Source: Linanthus parryae
Lineage: Eukaryota; Streptophyta; Magnoliopsida; Ericales; Polemoniaceae
Direction of reading: 5' to 3'
Length of the DNA stretch: 64,000 bases
Assembly: GCA_023055425.1 (NCBI GenBank)
Contig: JALGPY010000009.1
Coordinates: forward strand, 33,089,275-33,153,274
Of this stretch, positions 1 through 10,654 are shown piece by piece (position 1 is the first letter of the stretch; each line of letters opens with the position of its first letter). The notes beneath the pieces are model-generated. The model made no database searches and was not told where the DNA came from. It saw only the letters and a program-made list of their open reading frames with translations. The position numbers and the translations under genes are program-made.

Positions 1-1688
1 TACCAGTTAACTGCGTTATTTTGTCAACCTCTAGTGATTTTCATCCCAAGAATCTTCTTGACCTCACAGAGATTTTTCTTCTCAAATTGTGTCTTCAGCA
101 GAGTATTCAACTTACTAAATGACGGCTTATCCCTTATAGCTACCGGCATATCAGCCACATACAAGATCAAGCATATGACATACATATTACTCACTATCTT
201 TAAGTAAAAACTATGACACTCTTCTCCGAGAATAGTCATGGTGTTCCACAAACGTGTCGAACCTCTTGTACCACTGGCTTGGTGCTTTTCTTCAGTCATA
301 TGAATAGGTCTCGTCCTTTGAATACCCATGTAGGTAAGTTTTCTTAACATTTGGTTTTGCGAACTTCTATCAAATTGTGCAAGCAACGCCAAAAGAAGCA
401 AATTGATGTATGTTTCACATGCGGCGAGAAGACTCCATCCTAAGAAATCCCATTTTCTTCGTGAATCCTTCATTGAAACTAATTTTTCCTTGTATTTTAC
501 ATCATGTGAGATAGCATGATCTTCCTTTTTGGCGTAGACCAAGTTGCAACAAATCGCTTTTGATCCCCTTCGTAAACTTCACCACTTCTCATGTATCCTT
601 TTTTAAGAATGATTGCATTTTTTCCTTTATGGAGCGTAAACAATACTATAATTCTGGGCTAATCAATTCTTATATAGAAGTACTTTGAACTTTGTCATCT
701 ATCATAGAAAGTGAACATGCTACAGAGTCTCTTTGTCATCTAGGTTTTCACGACTCTCTTCTCAGTCTTGCCTCTCTAATCAAAGATATTCAATGATATT
801 AGGTAATAAACACCAAATCCTTTCTCTAAACTATACACTGGCATTATAGGTGGAATAACACTATGGGCCTCAGAGGTTTTCTTTGTTTGTAGCTCCATCT
901 ATGTGACAATTTCAGGCTGATTTGCTTACTTGTTTGGCGCTTATTTAAGCGAGATTTCTCGTTGAAAGTGATATATTTACTCCATATCACCTTCAAGCAC
1001 CAGAGTTTGAACCCTTTCACTCCTCCACCAAATTTGATACAAAGATTTCTCTACTCTGGGGTCAAGATTTCCATCTTTCAAATGCTAATATACATGACGT
1101 CCAAAATATGAAACATATCATAATCATTAATAGGTCTCGATTTCTATACCTCCAAAGGATTTTTACCTCCAATTACACTTGATGGTAATCGGTTTATCTT
1201 GTGGAATGTGCATATGACACTTCTTGCACAAATTCCTTGCACAACATCACTTTAGATATCTTGCAATGGAACTTCTCTAGTAGTGTTCTATTAAAATTTT
1301 CTGCTATCCTATTTCTCTGCGGAGGCTACCTCACCGTGAAGTGTCTCTTTATTTTGTATTTATCGCAAATCTTGAAGAATGATTCGCCTGGATGTTCACC
1401 GTCATCTTTCGAAATATGAAACCAGATTATGCTACACGTCTAAATCTCCAACACTTTCTTGTATTCCTAGAAGATTTATGTGACGTCGTCTGTGTGCTTT
1501 AAGGTTTGTAAATTTGGAATAATCATCAATGGGGTAAACAAACCAATGTATAACACCAACTCTAGGTGTCCGTGATAAACCCCAAATATCTAAATGCACG
1601 CAGAATACGACCTCGTTAGTTCTGTGTGTGGCACTTCCAAATGGCAGTCATGTTTTCTTCTTGAGCCCGCGATGCTCACAGAAATCAG
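1..1688 (-). pseudogene. Decayed Ty1/copia integrase-RT remnant (element A, 3' piece)
   Basis: Read on the minus strand, this stretch carries a copia polyprotein in the usual order but with many stops and frameshifts. Near 1690-1560 there is the end of the integrase zinc-binding region (DFCEHR) followed by VHLDIWG, the start of the integrase core. Near 1400-1200 there is a segment with RHFTVR, PPQRN and NRTLLEKFHCK, matching the part of the core around the catalytic Glu. Near 1030 GFKLWCLK matches the region just after the core. Around 180-24 an RT segment (LYVADMP, KKILGMKI) keeps the YxxD neighbourhood, but the canonical YVDD is changed. The motif style suggests a Tork-like lineage, which is tentative. 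Its upstream continuation is not adjacent: it resumes at 22194 and again at 32891, because two later elements were inserted. Confidence 0.75.
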
Positions 1689-1693
1689 TTCAT

Positions 1694-3470
1694 TGATAAC
1701 TCTGAATTATATTTATATTTTAGTATGTGATTACTATTGTTTTGTGTGATTTCTGGGTGAAATGCATTAGTTTTACACTATGATAACTAGGATTTAGTAG
1801 AAGTTTAGCTTTGAGCGTTAAATTGTAAACTCGGACGTTTCTCGCGTTATTTTATGTTATTTTGTCACGTTTGATCGCATGGGTGTGTTTCGTGTTTTTA
1901 CACAGTAAACGATGCTTGGGTGATTAAACGGAGAGGAGAAGCGAACTTCGGAATTGAGACGAAACTCAGACAATGGCCAAAAAAAGAGGTATTTGTAGTT
2001 CTTGAAGTTGTGAAAAATTCGCTTGGTTACCCTTACACCATCGACCTTCACCAATTCCACCATTGCCTATACTATCTACCAATTCCACATAAACCATAAC
2101 CATGAACCATTTACACCATTCTCTTACCCTTCACAACCTGAACTGAAAATGCAACTAGCCTATAGTCAACACCAAACCTCCATTAACAACACAACCAACA
2201 CCTAAACTACCTACAACTCCAAGTCTCTGACCTGAAGCCACCAAAACATTCACCTCACTCATTGTTCCTTCACAACCAGCACCTCCATTCAGCCATAACC
2301 ACCAGACCTTCAACAATGGCCAAAACTTCCAAAACCCACCAGAAACCACTATTAACCGCAACCAATAGCACCCACGACCACAAGAAACCCACATGGAAGA
2401 ACCACCGGTCAACCCCTGCTTCAGACCACATCCATAGAAACAAAGAGAAGAAATAGACAGAGAAGAGAAGAAGAAACGCAAGAAATAGAGAAAATCAAAA
2501 GGCTATGATCGTGCGACCAAATCACCAGGTCGTCAAAGGCCAACTTCTTAGCCGAATTTCGATCAATAAAAGAGGAAAAACATTCTGCTTTGGCACGATC
2601 ATATCCCCTAGTCGCGCGATCAGCTGGAGAAGAGCGCAATTTCATTCAGTTATTACGTGGGTTGGTTTATTAAAAGAAACCCTAGAGCAGTTAATAATTG
2701 TCAATTATTAACAATAAATGAGTTTCCAACGATGTTGGAGGGTTAAGATTGCAAATAGGAGATTCTTACTGCAATGTTTCTGCGAGTTTGGTTCAAAAAG
2801 ACAAAGGGAGGTTACTTTGAGAAATATACTATTCATTCAATCATACACTCACGTCAGGAGGAACGAAGAGGAGGACGAAGGTAGAGGAGCTCTAGGTTCT
2901 ATCTTATTCTTCTTCTCGCTTAATCATTCGTATGGAGAAACTATCGTGTTTTGCTATTTGTAATAAGATTAGCTAAAATGTTGCTAGGCTTCTCTAGAGA
3001 GCCAAGGCTTATGTAGATGGATTTTTCCGGATTCGTAGACTTTGTTTCATGCTTGTGATTTGATTTCGGAAATGGATCTTAGTTTCTTTAAATTATTGGT
3101 GAATCTCGTCTATTGACATGGCTAGATTATGATTTGATCATCATGAAACTTGGGTTTAATCGTAGATTAAATCTTGCTTAATTTTAATCGTTGTTCTAGT
3201 TTAATTTTTCACATGCTACTCTTAATTCTTAGTGTTGAAGGAGTCATGACCCGAAAATACTTTTTGGCTAGCGAGTGCGCGACAGTGACTCTAACTAGCC
3301 TTTATGAGATGTGAACAGCAATCCCAAATCACAAAGACCGAGAGGAGGCATGTTAGGATTGGCCTTAGTGGGTAGATTCGGTAGGTTATTCGACTGCTTC
3401 ATGCAACAGTTGACCGACAGTTGTTGTGCAAGTAGTTAGCCTACTAGAACGGACCGGTAGACGAAATGAG
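1694..3470 (+). repeat. G 5' LTR, first part
   Basis: Aligns by eye with 20012-21789 of the 3' LTR, with many substitutions and small indels. It includes a nearly G-free A/C-rich stretch at about 2030-2455. Open frames in this stretch, such as 2155-2481 minus, are composition artefacts present in both LTR copies. The LTR stops at ACGAAATGAG, where B1 was inserted. Confidence 0.87.
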
Positions 3471-4518
3471 TGTTGGATTAGATACCCTAGAGGCAATCGT
3501 TTTTTGTATGAACATTATTTTGACTAGAATAATCATTGTATAATTTATGGAGATATTTAATATAATGAAGTCCTTAGATTATAATTGTTTTTTATCTTAA
3601 ATATCCCTAGTCATTTATATTTATTAATAGGACGATCAACTATAGACTAGTATGTGGGTAGATTGATATGAAGATATCAAGTCTAGCACATGGGTATGCA
3701 TTAAGGGTAGTGACATACTGGAATAACCCTCCACGAGAAGGATAAATACAAGTTATGTAAATGTCACAAGTTCGTCTCGTAGTGACAATGATATTGTAGT
3801 CCTTAGACTTGAATTCACTAGATGCTCTAGTTGTTAAACATCATGATTTGATATTATCATACATTGCGCCTTAACTGGATAACTATAAAGATAGTCATCG
3901 GGCATGATATGAAGCAAGGTTAGAGGTGGTAGTGATGTAGAGAGGATTTGTCTCTCGGGAGCAAATATTCACGGCCACTCGGGGGGTAGTTCTTATAGAA
4001 TGTCTAGCCAGACTCAGATCAATCAATATGTGATTTTGATGTTATCTGCATGGGTAACATTATTCCCAGGATCGAGAAACTATGGATTGGATATACGAGT
4101 GTGACTTTTATGTCTCGAGTCCAATCCAGGTATAGAGACAAAGGGATGATACAATACGTTAACGTTGGTCACAAGGTTTGTCGGATCACTGACTATTTCT
4201 ATTAGTTGGGTGACATAGATGTGTTGCTAGACACCGCTCTATGTTAGTAATTGTGCCTACCAACTAAGTATAAACATATGTGGTCACACGCCCTATTAAA
4301 CTTGAATTGGGAATGAATGAATGGGACTAATTAAATAGAAGGATCAATATGCAACCACAAGGAAACTTGGTAGGACTAATTTGCAAGGTGGACTAATCCG
4401 TGTATGGACATGATTAGTATTGGGGCTAATATGTAGTTAATAAGGAGTTATTAACTATATAAGGGAACTCCTAGCTTATTTTGTCATAAGTGAATATCAA
4501 TTAGTGATAAAAACAAAG
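3471..4518 (+). repeat. B1 5' LTR, truncated
   Basis: About 1.05 kb, matching the first three quarters of the B1 3' LTR, including CCTAGAGGCAATC, AATATAATGAAGTCCTTAGA and the late ACTATATAAGGGA element. The LTR end is lost in the deletion that fuses it to pol. Confidence 0.8.
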
Positions 4519-4519
4519 C

Positions 4520-6546
4520 ATGAAGACTCCGTATGAGATGTGGAGCGGGAGGCGTCCCACATTGTCTTTCATGAGGATTTGGGGTTGCGACGTCTATGTA
4601 AAGCGTTTACAAACAGACAAGCTCGAATCAAAGTCGGATAAGTATAAGTTTGTGGGATACCCTAAGGAAACAAAGGGATATTAATTCTATAATCCAGCCG
4701 AGAACAAAATGTTTGTTGCCCGGTCTGGTGTGTTTCTATAGAGAGAATTTATCACTAAAGAAACCAGTGGGTGGAGTGTAGAACTTGAAGAAATTCAAGA
4801 ACCAAAAACTGTTGATCTTCCTATGGAACATGAACAAAAACCGCATGATGTTGTGGAGGAACATGTTCAAGTAACACAAGAACTTCGTGGGTCAAGTAGG
4901 GTGCGCCAGGAGCCAGAGAGGTATGAACTTCTCGTTACTGAGCCCGGTGACCCACTACTCATAGATGATGAGCCTACTACCTATGGAAAGGCCATGAAAG
5001 GGCCTGACTCTCAAAATTGGCTTGAGGCCATGAGATCCGAAATGGAATCCATGTATAACAACAAAGTATGGACTTTGGTGGAACCACCCCAAGGGGCTCG
5101 GCCCTTAGGGTTCAAGTGGGTCTTCACGAAGAAGACTGACATGGATGGCAATGTGATTTCCTATAAGGTCCGATTGGTGGCAAAAAGATTCAGACAGATT
5201 CATGGTATTGACTATGATGAGTCCTTTTCCCCAGTCGTGATGACCAAATCCATTCGTATCTTACTTGTTATTGCAGCTTCTCATGATTATGAAATTTAGC
5301 AGATGGATGTTAAAACAGCGTTTCTGTATGGAAGCCTCCTTGAGGATGTGTACATGACACAAAAAGGGTTTTGAGGATCAACAGCATGACCATAAAGTGT
5401 GTAAGTTGCAGCGATCCGAATATGGGTTAAAGCAAGCTTCTAGGAGTTGGAATCTGCGTTTTGATGATGCACTCAAAGATTTTGGCTTCATCAAGAACGA
5501 AGATAAAGCTTGTGTCTAGAAGAAGGTTAGTGGGAGCTCTGTTGTGTTTCTGGTCTTGTATGTGGATGACATACTACTCATTGGGAACGACATTCCTACC
5601 TTACAATCTGTTAAAGATTGGCTAGGGAAGTGTTTCTCAATGAAATACTTAGGCGACGCAGCTTATATACTTGGTATCAATATCTATAGGGATTGATTGA
5701 CGAAGCTGCTTGGCCTAAGTACAAAGTACATATATAGACAAGGTGTTGAAGCGGTTCAACATGCAAGACTCCAATAGAGAAATCTTTCCCATGTCGCATG
5801 TGATCACCCTTTCGAAGGATGATTTCCTTCCAATGATATTAAGAAGAACCGCATGAGTAGGATTCCGTATGCTTCATCCATTGGATCTATCATGTACGCC
5901 ATGTTATGTACTAGACCAGATGTGTCATATTCATTGAGTATGCAACCAGATACCATTCGAATCCGGATGAGAGTCACTAGATTGCCGTCAAGAATATCCT
6001 TAAGTACTTGAGAAGAACTAAGGATGTATTCTTGATATATGCAAGGAAGAAGAGCTAAGTGTAAAGGGTTACACTGATGCGAGCTTCCAAACCGTCACAG
6101 ATTACTTCAAATCATAGTCGGGGTTCGTGTTTTACCTAAATGGAGGAGATGTGAGCTGGAAGAGTTCCAAGCAAGAGACGGTTGCTGATTCTACAACTGA
6201 GGCTGAGTACATTGCTGCATCGGGTGCAGCAAAGGAAGTTGTTTGGATTAGGATGTTCATTATTGAGCTTGGTGTAGTTCCTATTTTTGAGGATCCAATA
6301 GAGTTGTATTGTGACAACACTTGGTCGATCGCACAATCCAAGTAACCCAGGTCACACCAGAAATCCAATTACGTACTCGGGAAATTCCATCTTATCCGAG
6401 AGATCATCGATAGAGGAGAAGTGAAGATATGCAAGATTCCTACACGTGAAAATCTTTCAGATCCACTTACAAAGCCGCTTGTTCAGCGCAAGCACGAGGG
6501 ACACACTAGATCTATAAGCATACGAGATGCACCAGATTGGCTCTAG
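4520..6546 (+). pseudogene. B1 pol remnant (late integrase, RT, RNase H)
   Basis: Coding order and spacing match B2 and B3, but the frame is broken repeatedly. It starts at the late integrase segment MKTPYEMWSGRR and has stops near 4682 and 4738. The longest open stretch, 4823-5299, covers the linker with SSRVRQEPERY and the start of RT (KWVFTKKTDMDGN). A stop follows at 5297-5299, just before QMDVKTAF. The catalytic motif LYVDDILLIGND is still readable near 5557-5595. RNase H survives as the open stretch 6127-6345 (SSKQETVADSTTEAEYIAA). It ends just before the purine tract and 3' LTR. The stops and frameshifts mean it cannot encode an enzyme. Confidence 0.88.
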
Positions 6547-6560
6547 TGCAAGTGGGAGAC

Positions 6561-7973
6561 TATAGGAATAGATGCCCTAGAGGCAATCCTTTTAGTATGA
6601 AGATTATTTTGGCTAGAATAATCATTGTATAATTTATGGAGATATTTAATATAATGAAGTCCTTAGATTACAATTGTTGTTTATCTTAAATATCCCTAGT
6701 CGTTTATATTGATTAACAGGACAATCAACTATAGACTAGTATGTGGGTAGATTGATATGGAGATATCAAGTCTAGCACATGGGTATGCTTTAAGGGTAAT
6801 GACATACTGGAATCACCCACCACGAGAAGGCTACATACAAGTTATGTAAAAGTCACAAGTGATTCTCCTAGTGACAATGGTATAGTGGTCCTTACACTTG
6901 AAGTCACTAGATGCTCTAGTTGTGAAATATCATGCTTTGATATTATCAAATGTTGCGCCTTAACCGGGTAACTATAAAGATAGTCATCGGGCATGATAGG
7001 AAGCAAGCTTAGAGGTGGTAGTAATGTAGAGAGGATTTGTCCCTCCCACATAACGGGAGAAAATATCCGCGGCCACTCGAGGGGTAATTCTTATAGAATT
7101 TCTAGCCAGACTCAGATAAATCAATATGGGATATTGATGTTATCTGCATGGATAAGAGTATTCCCATGATCGAGAAACTATGGATTGGATATACGAGTGT
7201 GACTTTTATGTCTCATGTCCAATCCGGATATAGAGACAAATGGATGATACAATGCGGTAACATTGGTCACAAGGTTTGTCGGATCATTGACTATTTCTAT
7301 TAGTTGGGTGACATAGATATGATGCTAGACACCGCTCTTTGTTAGTAATTGCTACTACCAACTAAGTATAAACCAATGGGGTTACACGCCCAATGGATTA
7401 AACTATACTTGGGAATTAATTAGTGGACTAAATAAATAGAAGGATCAATATGCAACAACAAGCAAACTTATTAGGACTAATTTGCAAGGTGGACTAATTC
7501 GTGTATGGGCAGGATTAGTATTGGGGCTAATATGTAGTTAATAAGGAGTTATTAGCTATATAAGGGCACTCCTAACTTATTTTCTCATAAGTTAATATCA
7601 TTGAGTGAGAAAAAAACCAAGGAGAGAGCAAGACAAGAGAGTTGAACACCCCCCCCTCCCCATGTCTGCCCCCACCCTCGCCGTCGGCCTCAGTGAGGTG
7701 CGTGGCCTTGGGTGCCCGGTTTGCATGATCTTATTCTTCCTCCTTCCTCCTGTTGCTACCACATTGACGTTGGAAGAAATCTAGAGAAATCCTAGGGGTG
7801 GACATTCATAGAGACGTGGATAGCATTCTACAAGGAGTGATACTTCAGACAAACAAGGTACACATTGTTTCTACTCTTACCGCGTTATGATGGCTTGTCC
7901 TATGATACATAAAGGGATTTGAATTGAATCTTTATTTTGTATTTCCACTGCGTAATACATATCAAACCCTACA
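6561..7973 (+). repeat. B1 3' LTR
   Basis: 1413 bp, preceded by the polypurine tract GCAAGTGGGAGAC. Its first bases are TATAGGAATAG instead of TGTTGGAATAG, so the terminal TG has mutated. The end ATCAAACCCTACA is intact and abuts the atgag duplication. Confidence 0.85.
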
Positions 7974-7978
7974 ATGAG

Positions 7979-8392
7979 ACCGACATGAGATTGTAGTCAA
8001 CCGACACGAGACTGTAGTCAACCGACATGTAAAATGGCATGAGACCGACATGAGATTGTTACCCGGCTTAGAATAGGATTAACGTGTTACATAGCTGAAC
8101 CGAAATTCGTCTACAGCCCTAGGTGATCTTGAGATTACCTAGTTTCTCCATCTTTATTTTTTAAATAAATAAAAATACAAAATATTATATTAGTTGTTAT
8201 TTCAATTTCAGTCGCTTGTTTGGGGGCTACAAGTGTTTAATTCACAAATATTTCCTCCTGTTACCGTATTCTAAATTAAAAACTAATTAAATAATCACAA
8301 TTTTTTCCTCGTGGGATCGATAACTCGGGGTTGAAATACACCCCTATATTACTTGGTCGTGCACTTGCGCATACGCGTTAAGTATCGCGTCA
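7979..8392 (+). repeat. G 5' LTR, second part
   Basis: Resumes the LTR exactly where B1 interrupted it and ends ATCGCGTCA. It corresponds to about 21795-22193 of the 3' LTR. It contains an extra short direct repeat of a CCGACATGAGATTGTAG-like unit at about 7979-8065 that is less repeated in the 3' LTR. Confidence 0.85.
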
Positions 8393-8398
8393 AGTTTT

Positions 8399-8416
8399 TG
8401 GCGCCATTGTCGGGGA
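8399..8416 (+). other. G primer-binding site
   Basis: TGGCGCCATTGTCGGGGA, six bases after the LTR end. It closely resembles the tRNA-Asp-type primer-binding site of Athila-like plant gypsy elements, with two or so changes from the form I know. It fixes the orientation of G as plus. Confidence 0.75.
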
Positions 8417-8545
8417 AAGCGGAAGATTATTTAATTAGGAGTTAGTTTACATTATTTTTATTTCAAGTTTATTTTAATTTTTTGTATTCTCTATCTCTGT
8501 GCTTCACGGGTGTCTTGTGAGTCTGTTTTCTCAGGAACGCATGAA

Positions 8546-9209
8546 GCAAGAGATATTCTAAGCATGTATAATTTGGGTACCCCCTATTGTTACTACTGCA
8601 GGGGTAACCATGAAAAAGAGGACGCATGCATAAGTTGGTGCTATCGTTGCGGCAGTTGGCACGATAATAGAGACACGTGCTGAGTTCATGCGCCCAGCTT
8701 CATTTGCACCACCAAGAGGATTCAGGGACAAGTTTAGAATACTTGAGGGAGATGGTTGATAGGAATACGCAGCTTGTCAAGGTTATCAAATACTCAAGAA
8801 GCACAAACGGCTTCCTTACCACATGACACTTAGCCTCAAATTGAGCCTCCATCACCACCACCACAAGTGGATGATTCAAACTTCCCTGATTGGATTCAAG
8901 CTTTGCGAGAGATGCATAAGAAGTTTTGGGCTAAAACGGAGCAAGAACGAGAGTCCACATTGGAAGCTACAGCAGTGGAAGAAGAGATACTTGAGTCGAG
9001 CGAAGAATGCAGTGTCCAGGAGCCATCGGTGGAATCTGCCATTGATGAGGACTCGGACTCTGATTCGGAGTGCGGTGGACCTGGTGTCCAAGATGGTAGG
9101 ACTTGTCGTATTGCGAGCCAAAACTGCAGGCGCCCTCACATCCTTAGCATGAATGGTAAGACACCGATATTGGAGGCCTGTGGTGTGCTGATTATGATGA
9201 AGCTGGTGA
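8546..9209 (+). pseudogene. G internal ORF, first half (unrecognised protein)
   Basis: The reading starts with a Cys-rich patch near 8578-8685 (YCYYCRGNHEKEDACIS, then CYRCGSWHDNRDTC), which resembles a degenerate pair of zinc knuckles. A stop follows, then an open stretch from about 8867 (MDDSNFPDWIQALREMHKKF). The latter has a predicted helical start and an acidic Ser/Glu/Asp-rich middle. B2 interrupts the frame at 9210, and it continues after 17721. I do not recognise the protein. A Gag-like or nucleic-acid-binding role is only an inference from the Cys/His patches. The stop codons indicate decay. Confidence 0.5.
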
Positions 9210-10640
9210 TGTAGGGTTTTGATTCATGGATCGCGCAAACGGAAGCATAATCAAACAAACAACCATGCAAAACCCTCCAAGGATCACAAGTCTAGATGCA
9301 TAAGGATAGTAAAGGTAAGAAATCATAAACACACCTTTGGGTTCTCCTTGATGACTTCAAACGCGAATAGTGTCACGTTCTCTATAGTTGATCCACGCCT
9401 AGAGTTGTTCCTAGATCTCCAATCTCCTTGGTGCTAGCCCGGAATGAAAGGAGGGTGAAGGAATCACGCAAAATGAGGCACAAAAGGGGGCTCGGCCCTC
9501 TTGTGGCGTCGGGGACGAGTGGGCGGCGGCAAGGGGGCGGCGTCCCTCTTGTTGCTTGCTCTCTCTCTCCTTTGTTCTCTCCTACTCTTGTTATGTTCTC
9601 TTTAGAGCATAAGTTGTGTAGGGAAGGAAGGAAGGAGGGTCCTTTATATAGTCCAACAACTCCTTGTTAACTATCTAAAGGACTTATTCTAGTCCTACTA
9701 GAATTTAATTTAGTCCCTTCCTTGCAAATTAGTCCCTACTAAGTTTGCAAGGGTTTGCAAAGTGATCCTTCTAATTAATTAATCCAATTAATTAATTCCC
9801 AAATCTAGTACAACTCTATATAGCGTGTGACCCCATAGGTTCTATCTAGTTGGTAGCAACTATTTGCTAATATGGAGCGGTTTCTAGCAAAACATCCATT
9901 CTAGCCAACTAATAGAATAGTCATCTAGACAACCTTGTACAAGTAATTGTCTCATCCCTTTGCCTCCATATCCGGATTGGACACGAGACATACAAGTCAC
10001 ACTCGTATATCCAATCCCTAGTTTCTCGATCCATGGAATAGCCTTATTCGTGCAAATAACATCAATATCCCATATATTGATTTATTTGAGTCTGGCCAGA
10101 CATTCTATAAGCACTATCCTCGAGTGGCCTAGGATATTTGCTCCCGTTATGTGGGAGGGGCAAATCCTCTCTACGTCCACTACGATCTCTAAGCTTGCTT
10201 CTCATTGTATCCAGTACACGCCTTTATAACTACCCAGTTACGGTGTAGCGTTTAACGCTACCAAGATCACAATGATCCACAACTAGAATATCTAGTGACT
10301 TCAAGTCTAAGGATGACAATACCATTGTACCCGAGAAGCACTTGTGACTCAACATAACGTGTATGTAGCCTTCTCGGTGATGGGTCAATCCAGTGCAACA
10401 TTCCGTAATGCACACCCATGTGTTGGATCGCGATATCTCCATATCAATCCAACCCCATACTAGTCTATAGATGATTGTCCCAATTAATCATTATACTTGA
10501 CTAGGGATATTTAAGATAAACAACACAATTGTAAATCTAAGGACTTCATTATATTAAATATCCAATAAATAATAAATGAATTTCTAGCCAATTACAAATT
10601 CATACTAAACTAGATTGCCTCTAGGGCATCTATTCCAACA
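9210..10640 (-). repeat. B2 3' LTR
   Basis: 1431 bp, TGTTGGAATAGATGCCC to AAAACCCTACA on the minus strand. Contains a TATATAAAG box near 9642-9650 (as its complement) and the short palindrome at 10245-10261. Open frames here, such as 9219-9437, 9428-9670 and 9960-10229, recur in every LTR of the family and are not genes. Confidence 0.93.
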
Positions 10641-10654
10641 GTCTCCCACTTGCA
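10641..10654 (-). other. B2 polypurine tract
   Basis: On the minus strand TGCAAGTGGGAGAC lies directly between the gag-pol stop and the 3' LTR. It is the expected second-strand primer and is conserved in B1 (about 6547-6560) and B3 (58421-58434). Confidence 0.8.

Larger units (their letters stand above)
3471..7973 (+). mobile_element. Ty1/copia element B1, internally deleted and decayed
   Basis: Starts TGTTGGATTAGATACCC and ends ACCCTACA. It is flanked by the 5-bp duplication atgag (3466-3470 and 7974-7978), so it was inserted inside the G 5' LTR. It belongs to the same family as B2, B3 and B4, but its LTRs and coding part are far more diverged. The 5' LTR runs directly into the late integrase region near 4519. 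The end of that LTR, the primer-binding site, leader, gag, protease and early integrase are missing. Confidence 0.87.

Noticed and set aside
2155..2481. Minus-strand ORF rich in Gly, Val, Trp in the G LTR (also 20457-20807)
   Set aside because: A product of the G-poor strand bias in the LTR; no start context or family.
8867..9152. Overlapping His-rich and acidic frames in G
   Set aside because: Only the acidic frame continues across B2 into 17722; the other frames are shadows.
9219..10442. Recurrent short ORFs in family B LTRs
   Set aside because: They repeat in each LTR copy, overlap LTR promoter sequence and show no domain.
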